From Struthio camelus (lineage: Eukaryota; Chordata; Aves; Struthioniformes; Struthionidae), in contig NC_090982.1 in NCBI RefSeq assembly GCF_040807025.1, forward strand, positions 52,993,112-53,057,111: 64,000 nt of DNA. Reading direction: 5' to 3'. Positions within the stretch are counted from its first letter, which is position 1, and every line of letters starts with the position of its first letter. A program made the position numbers and the translations under genes. Below are positions 59,601-64,000 of this stretch, one piece after another. The notes under the pieces are model-generated. The model searched no databases. It had not been told where the DNA came from and saw only the letters and a program-made list of their open reading frames with translations.

Positions 59601-60800
59601 TGAGCACGTGAAGTAACGTGATTTAGCCATCTGAGCAATTCTCCTGTGATTAAGTGCAGGACAGTGGGCCAAAAGAACTGCCTCATGTTTTCTCGTTATG
59701 TCCACCAGCCACAGAACATCTGCACCAAAATGTAACTTGGGTAACACCAGTTCCTTCTACAAGTTGCTCTTCCACACTGAAGTAAGCTCTGCTTCTTCAT
59801 CATCTTCTTCAGCCCTCATACAAACCAGTTACTGCGCTCCTTTCCTTCCTTTTTCTCATGTGACTTTAAAAGAACTGTTTGGCATTCTTCCTCAATTTCT
59901 GCTCAGTATTTTTCTTTCATACTGCCTTTCACTTCTGGAAGGCCAAATTAGTTTCCCGTATTTTTTCAAATCCTTCCTCTACTGGCAGGGACTACAACTC
60001 AAGTATCTCCCACTCATTCTCTCTCCTTCCTTTTTCTCCTTTGGTACTGCATCTCTCCATGTCCACCACTTTCTGCCTAGTTGCAAGACCTGTACACCCA
60101 CTAATTCATCTTCAGAAAAGAGTTCCTGGCCCCACTTCTCAACGTGCAGAAGAGGAACTGCTTTTAAATTTCTCAAACGAATAACCTGGCTGACGCCAAT
60201 CAAATAAAGATCAGCTGAATGAGGAAGAGGCTGTAGTCTGTGTGCTAGCCTTGCATGCGCTTAGCAGTATGCCAAGGGGAATGAAGCAAGGTAAGCCTGA
60301 GTGAATTTTTCTTAAATCAAGACACTAGGGCAGGTCAAAGAAATTGTTTTGTGGGCTGTGCGGTATGCAGGCCTGTTCTACAGACTCTCTCCGCTACTAC
60401 TTTCAAAATGCAAAAGATATTTTCAGCCTGGCATAGGACTCTCTCTAACATAAACATCCTAAATGCTTAGATTTTTCTTATGGAGGTTAAATGCTGAGAC
60501 CTTGCTGTCTTTTATCCAAAGGTGTTTGGCATAATTTTCCCTTACAGTTACTCAGCCTATCTCCTTTCATTATTTTTGAATAACAAGCACTGCCAGGAGC
60601 TGACGACATAAAGGTTAGCTGCTCTTTGCTGCATCACTAACAAGAAAAGGTATCCATCTTATATTTTTCTTTTCTTTTTCTCCTTTATATGACAGGCTAG
60701 AGTAAAGACTTTCTCTCTCTATGTTAGAGGAAAGTTAAAAAACTGGATGCTAATGTCACTCTGATTTTAGACATGAATAAGTACCTAAATCCCCTTCATT
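56636..60800. other. intergenic after GLRX, no gene seen
   Basis: It contains a T18 tract at 56954-56971. Open frames include 57 kb (+), 58944-59357 (-) and a pyrimidine-driven 169-codon frame at 59698-60207 (+). None resembles a known protein or carries paired splice sites with a conserved reading. Confidence 0.6.
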
Positions 60801-63800
60801 CAATACGGAATATTCCACTAAAACTAACTTCTAGAATTCATCTAGAAGTCATGTGAAGAAGGAGAAAACACTAGAAAAAAACCACTTCCCTATACACCGT
60901 CTGATTCAGTGTGCCTTAATTTAAGGACCTGGGGAAGTAGTGCAGTACAAACAATTATTTATACTTTTTGCTCACTCTCACCTTGTAAATAAATTTTAAG
61001 TTAATAAGCTGCAAAAAAATCTTTGTGGCATAATGCTCAAATTTTCTAAAAAAAAAAAAAAAAGGGTAAATGATCACATGAGACTGACTAGAAAAAACTG
61101 TTTATTTTTTAAACAAAATATTAACTGCTGAATCTAAAAACATATAAATTTTTGTCAGACGGTATTAAAATACAAACATGTGAAAGGCTGAGTTTCAACA
61201 CACCCCTAATAAAATTACTGTTTCTTCCCTCTAATGTTTTTTCACATCAAATATATCAAGACTAAAGGACTAAAGCAGAGAATCAGTAACTACCATGTAG
61301 GAAACTTCATTAATGCAGAAAGCTGGATATGTTAGCCCTTCAATATAAAGCTCTGTGCTAGCTTGGGACAAGCATTAACATGCATCAAATACAGCAAAAA
61401 TGATATGGTGCAATCTGTGACAAAATATCTTTAATTATCCTATAAAAGTAGATTTTGAGACTTAGATCTAATAAAGTACTTGGAAGTCTAAATTACACTT
61501 AAATGTTTGTCTAAAATTATAACCCAAAACTAAAGGCTGCTTAGCTACTGCCTGATAACACCCAAATTCATCACCTTGACCTTGAAGTTCCCCATGCTCT
61601 AGGAGTTCTGCTTCCAGAGGTATTCAGAACTGCAAGCCTCAGTAGCTTGGAATTGGGGAAGCAGGGGCATCTCTAGGGCTGTATATGGTAAGCTGACTCT
61701 GAGCGTGCCCAGTACAGAGGGGAATGGGCCTTAATATGAAAACAAGGCATGTTTTACAGGAGGAAAAGTGGATGTGATTACAGCCATGGGATCTGAAAAT
61801 TCAACCCAGCCACTGGGTTGAGAAGCCTGGAAAGAAACCTGTAGTCAGAAAGGGAGATAGCACTGAAGAACAAGCATGATTCAAAGGAATCCTTTCCTCA
61901 GAAACAAAAGAGCCTTTTTCCATGACCTGTTCTTAGGACTGTTCCTGCCAGTAAGGCTCAACAGATATTCAGTCAAATATATTAAATTGCGGAGAAGAAA
62001 GAATCTCCCTCTGATTGGCCCAAAAGGTTCCAGAATCATGCTCCCTTCACTGCTTTTTCCTGTGTAAATGGCACATCTGGAAAGAAAGGTTGAAGAGCAA
62101 TTAACTGATCACTTAACAGTCAGGGTACCATACTTGGATATAAGAAATGCAAGTTTGAGCCCCATTAAATTAAGAAGGTCATCAATTTTCTGGATTCTAC
62201 TTTGAGGTCAGGCAAATCCTAATTCTTGCACAACAAAAAGCTCTTTTGGCAGTTATGAAACTAGAAAACTAAATCCCTGGATTATATATTAAACTGTCTT
62301 TCAAAACATTGAAATCTTATTTTAAAGAGAAGCAGAGGTTATTAACAGTTTCCTGAACTAATGTGTAAGTTTTCCTCTTCACACATTTTACTTTGAAGAA
62401 AAGTTACTTGTTTGAGTAATTTTTTCAGCTACTTCCTACTTTTTACTTTATAGCCTAGCAAAGGTCCTAACGTATTACGCATACAAAATTTGTCACAAAT
62501 ACCAAACTCAATAATGCTCTAACTCCTGAACATCCATGATCTGTAGGTTCCGAAAGGTTAATAAGATAGTTTGTTAACAAAATTTATCAATAGTAACTAA
62601 CCAAGCATTATGATATACTTTCAGTTTTGTTTTTGAATGCTAAAGTATCCATTTTAAAAATGGGTTACGATAAATACATTTCTACAGAAAAACATCATAT
62701 AAAATAAGAATGGAGAAAACTTTTTTCATAAATTTATCACATACATTCTATGTTTGCAAGAGTATCATATTTGTGCCTGATACAGGTGGCACTATGAGGA
62801 TACCTGGTAAAATGGAAAGCTATTTCAATGTCTGAATATTAAGTTAAATAATAAATATTTTTACATTGCCTGCCTTCTCTGTATAAAACCTGTGATTACA
62901 ACTGACTGAAATATATAATATCAAAATACTTCCGCTGCTCAGATACAAAGTGTTGATATTCATTAAGCCTATTCTTAAATGCTCAAAAAACATTTATGCA
63001 AAGTTAAAAATACTATTTTGTTTTGTATCTTATCTACACCTAAATTACTGGCAACAGACTAATTTCTAGTAAAACACCTACCACATATTGGGTGAAGTTT
63101 TCAAAATACTAAAAATTTAGGACTACATGCAATACAGGCAAACATTCATACATAACTTTTGTAATCATTTTTGTACTAAAAGTTTGTATGAGGCATATAA
63201 ACTATAACTTAAAATAACTGAGCTGCCTACTGATAGCAGCATAGCTTGTGATCAAGCATGCTGTCAGGCATCCATACAAGTTACGGTTCCAGCTCTGTAC
63301 TCACTTTTGTCCATGGTCTTATGCTTCAAAAAACTTTAAGTTTTATTCTTATCTATCCAGTTAATTTATGTTTAGAATTTTTAATTTCTACTGTAATAAA
63401 TATCGTAGTCTTAGAAAATAACTTTCTACATTTAGTTTCTATATATATTACTTTTCTACTTAATGCTCTACATTTAAGTCTCCTTGTATGTGAGATACAG
63501 ATAACTGTCTCATATTTTAAAGAACTTTATGACCTCCAGACGACAAGTCAGAAATGAAAATTGATTTCAATTATCATTATTCTTATACAAAACTAACCTT
63601 AGAATTTTGAACCTGCAACAGTTCAGTTGAGTCATAATCTCTTTTTTGGTCCCAAAATAGGAAAGGAAATACCATCCTGATCTCTGCAAAATATCACCAG
63701 AAAATCCCTATGATTCTAGTGAGGAATTTGAAAAGAACAATTGACCTATGAAATTTTATTGAAATATAGAAACAATTTTTATATGCAAAAAAAGATTCAG

Positions 63801-64000
63801 TTCCAGCAATTTGCAGTTTCATCTTCACCTCACAACTATAGTTCCCAGGTACTTTTGAAATGGTCTGCTGTGGTTGTTGGAGAAATATTAAGTAATTCTT
63901 TCAGTATTTTTGTGTGTCTTTCTAGGCTCAGAGACTACATAAATGAAATTAAAGGCAGTTGACAAAACAGAGTTGAAATAAAAGTACAGTAAGACTTATA
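60801..64000. other. AT-rich end of window; possible 3' UTR of the next gene
   Basis: Strongly AT-rich with no recognisable exon. A 9-bp inverted repeat (ACTTCTAGA/TCTAGAAGT) lies at 60827-60849 and an A16 tract at 61048-61063. Conserved gene order predicts RHOBTB3 next, on the - strand. Its conserved C-terminal coding sequence was not found, so only untranslated or intergenic DNA could be present. Confidence 0.5.

Noticed and set aside
59698..60207. 169-codon + strand open frame
   Set aside because: The sequence is pyrimidine-rich, producing runs of Ser, Leu and Phe. A second long frame overlaps it. No family is recognised and no splice context supports it.
1..64000. CRISPR arrays, operons, prophage or other prokaryotic systems, tRNA or rRNA genes
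   Set aside because: The DNA is clearly vertebrate. No regularly spaced repeats, tRNA A/B-box pairs or rRNA segments were seen.

Overview
This is vertebrate nuclear DNA, most likely from a bird. The coding sequence is split into short exons with GT...AG introns. Almost all other open frames are short and unrelated to known proteins. The recognisable interspersed repeats are CR1 LINE fragments, one clear and one old, with no mammalian-type SINEs. The gene pair ELL2 then GLRX in the same orientation is the conserved amniote order (human 5q15; from general knowledge this block is Z-linked in birds). A non-avian sauropsid is not excluded. The species cannot be named from the sequence.

Layout. 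Positions 1-19.4 kb hold the 3' part of ELL2 on the + strand: nine coding exons, equivalent to human exons 4-12, that join in frame into 541 residues ending at the natural stop at 16094-16096. A 3' UTR of about 3.3 kb follows, with two good polyadenylation signals (17401 and 19360) and an AU-rich element just after the stop. The first three ELL2 exons and the promoter lie outside the window to the left.

Positions 19.4-47.1 kb are a gene-free interval of about 28 kb. It holds homopolymer and dinucleotide tracts, a G-quadruplex candidate at 22.7 kb, a diverged duplicated 65-bp block (21.26 and 22.30 kb), a small CpG-dense patch at 38.7-38.9 kb, an old CR1 copy at about 42 kb, a tandemly duplicated hairpin at 41.06 kb, and a clear CR1 3' fragment at 44.9-45.4 kb.

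Positions 47.1-56.6 kb hold GLRX (glutaredoxin-1) on the + strand: two coding exons (102 residues) plus a probable third exon that is only 3' UTR. The protein is unusual. Its active site is CSYC instead of the cytosolic CPYC form, and a cysteine follows the cis-proline. Intron 1 contains a degenerate four-copy tandem repeat.

Positions 56.6-64 kb contain no recognisable exon. From conserved gene order the next gene should be RHOBTB3 on the opposite strand. I could not find its conserved C-terminal coding sequence here, so at most its 3' UTR is present.

The two genes are neighbours but not functionally linked. ELL2 is a nuclear RNA polymerase II elongation factor of the super elongation complex. 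GLRX is a cytosolic thiol-disulfide oxidoreductase that reverses protein glutathionylation. I found no convincing undescribed system. The observations most worth following are the GLRX active-site substitutions and several small self-complementary or tandem structures in the non-coding DNA.
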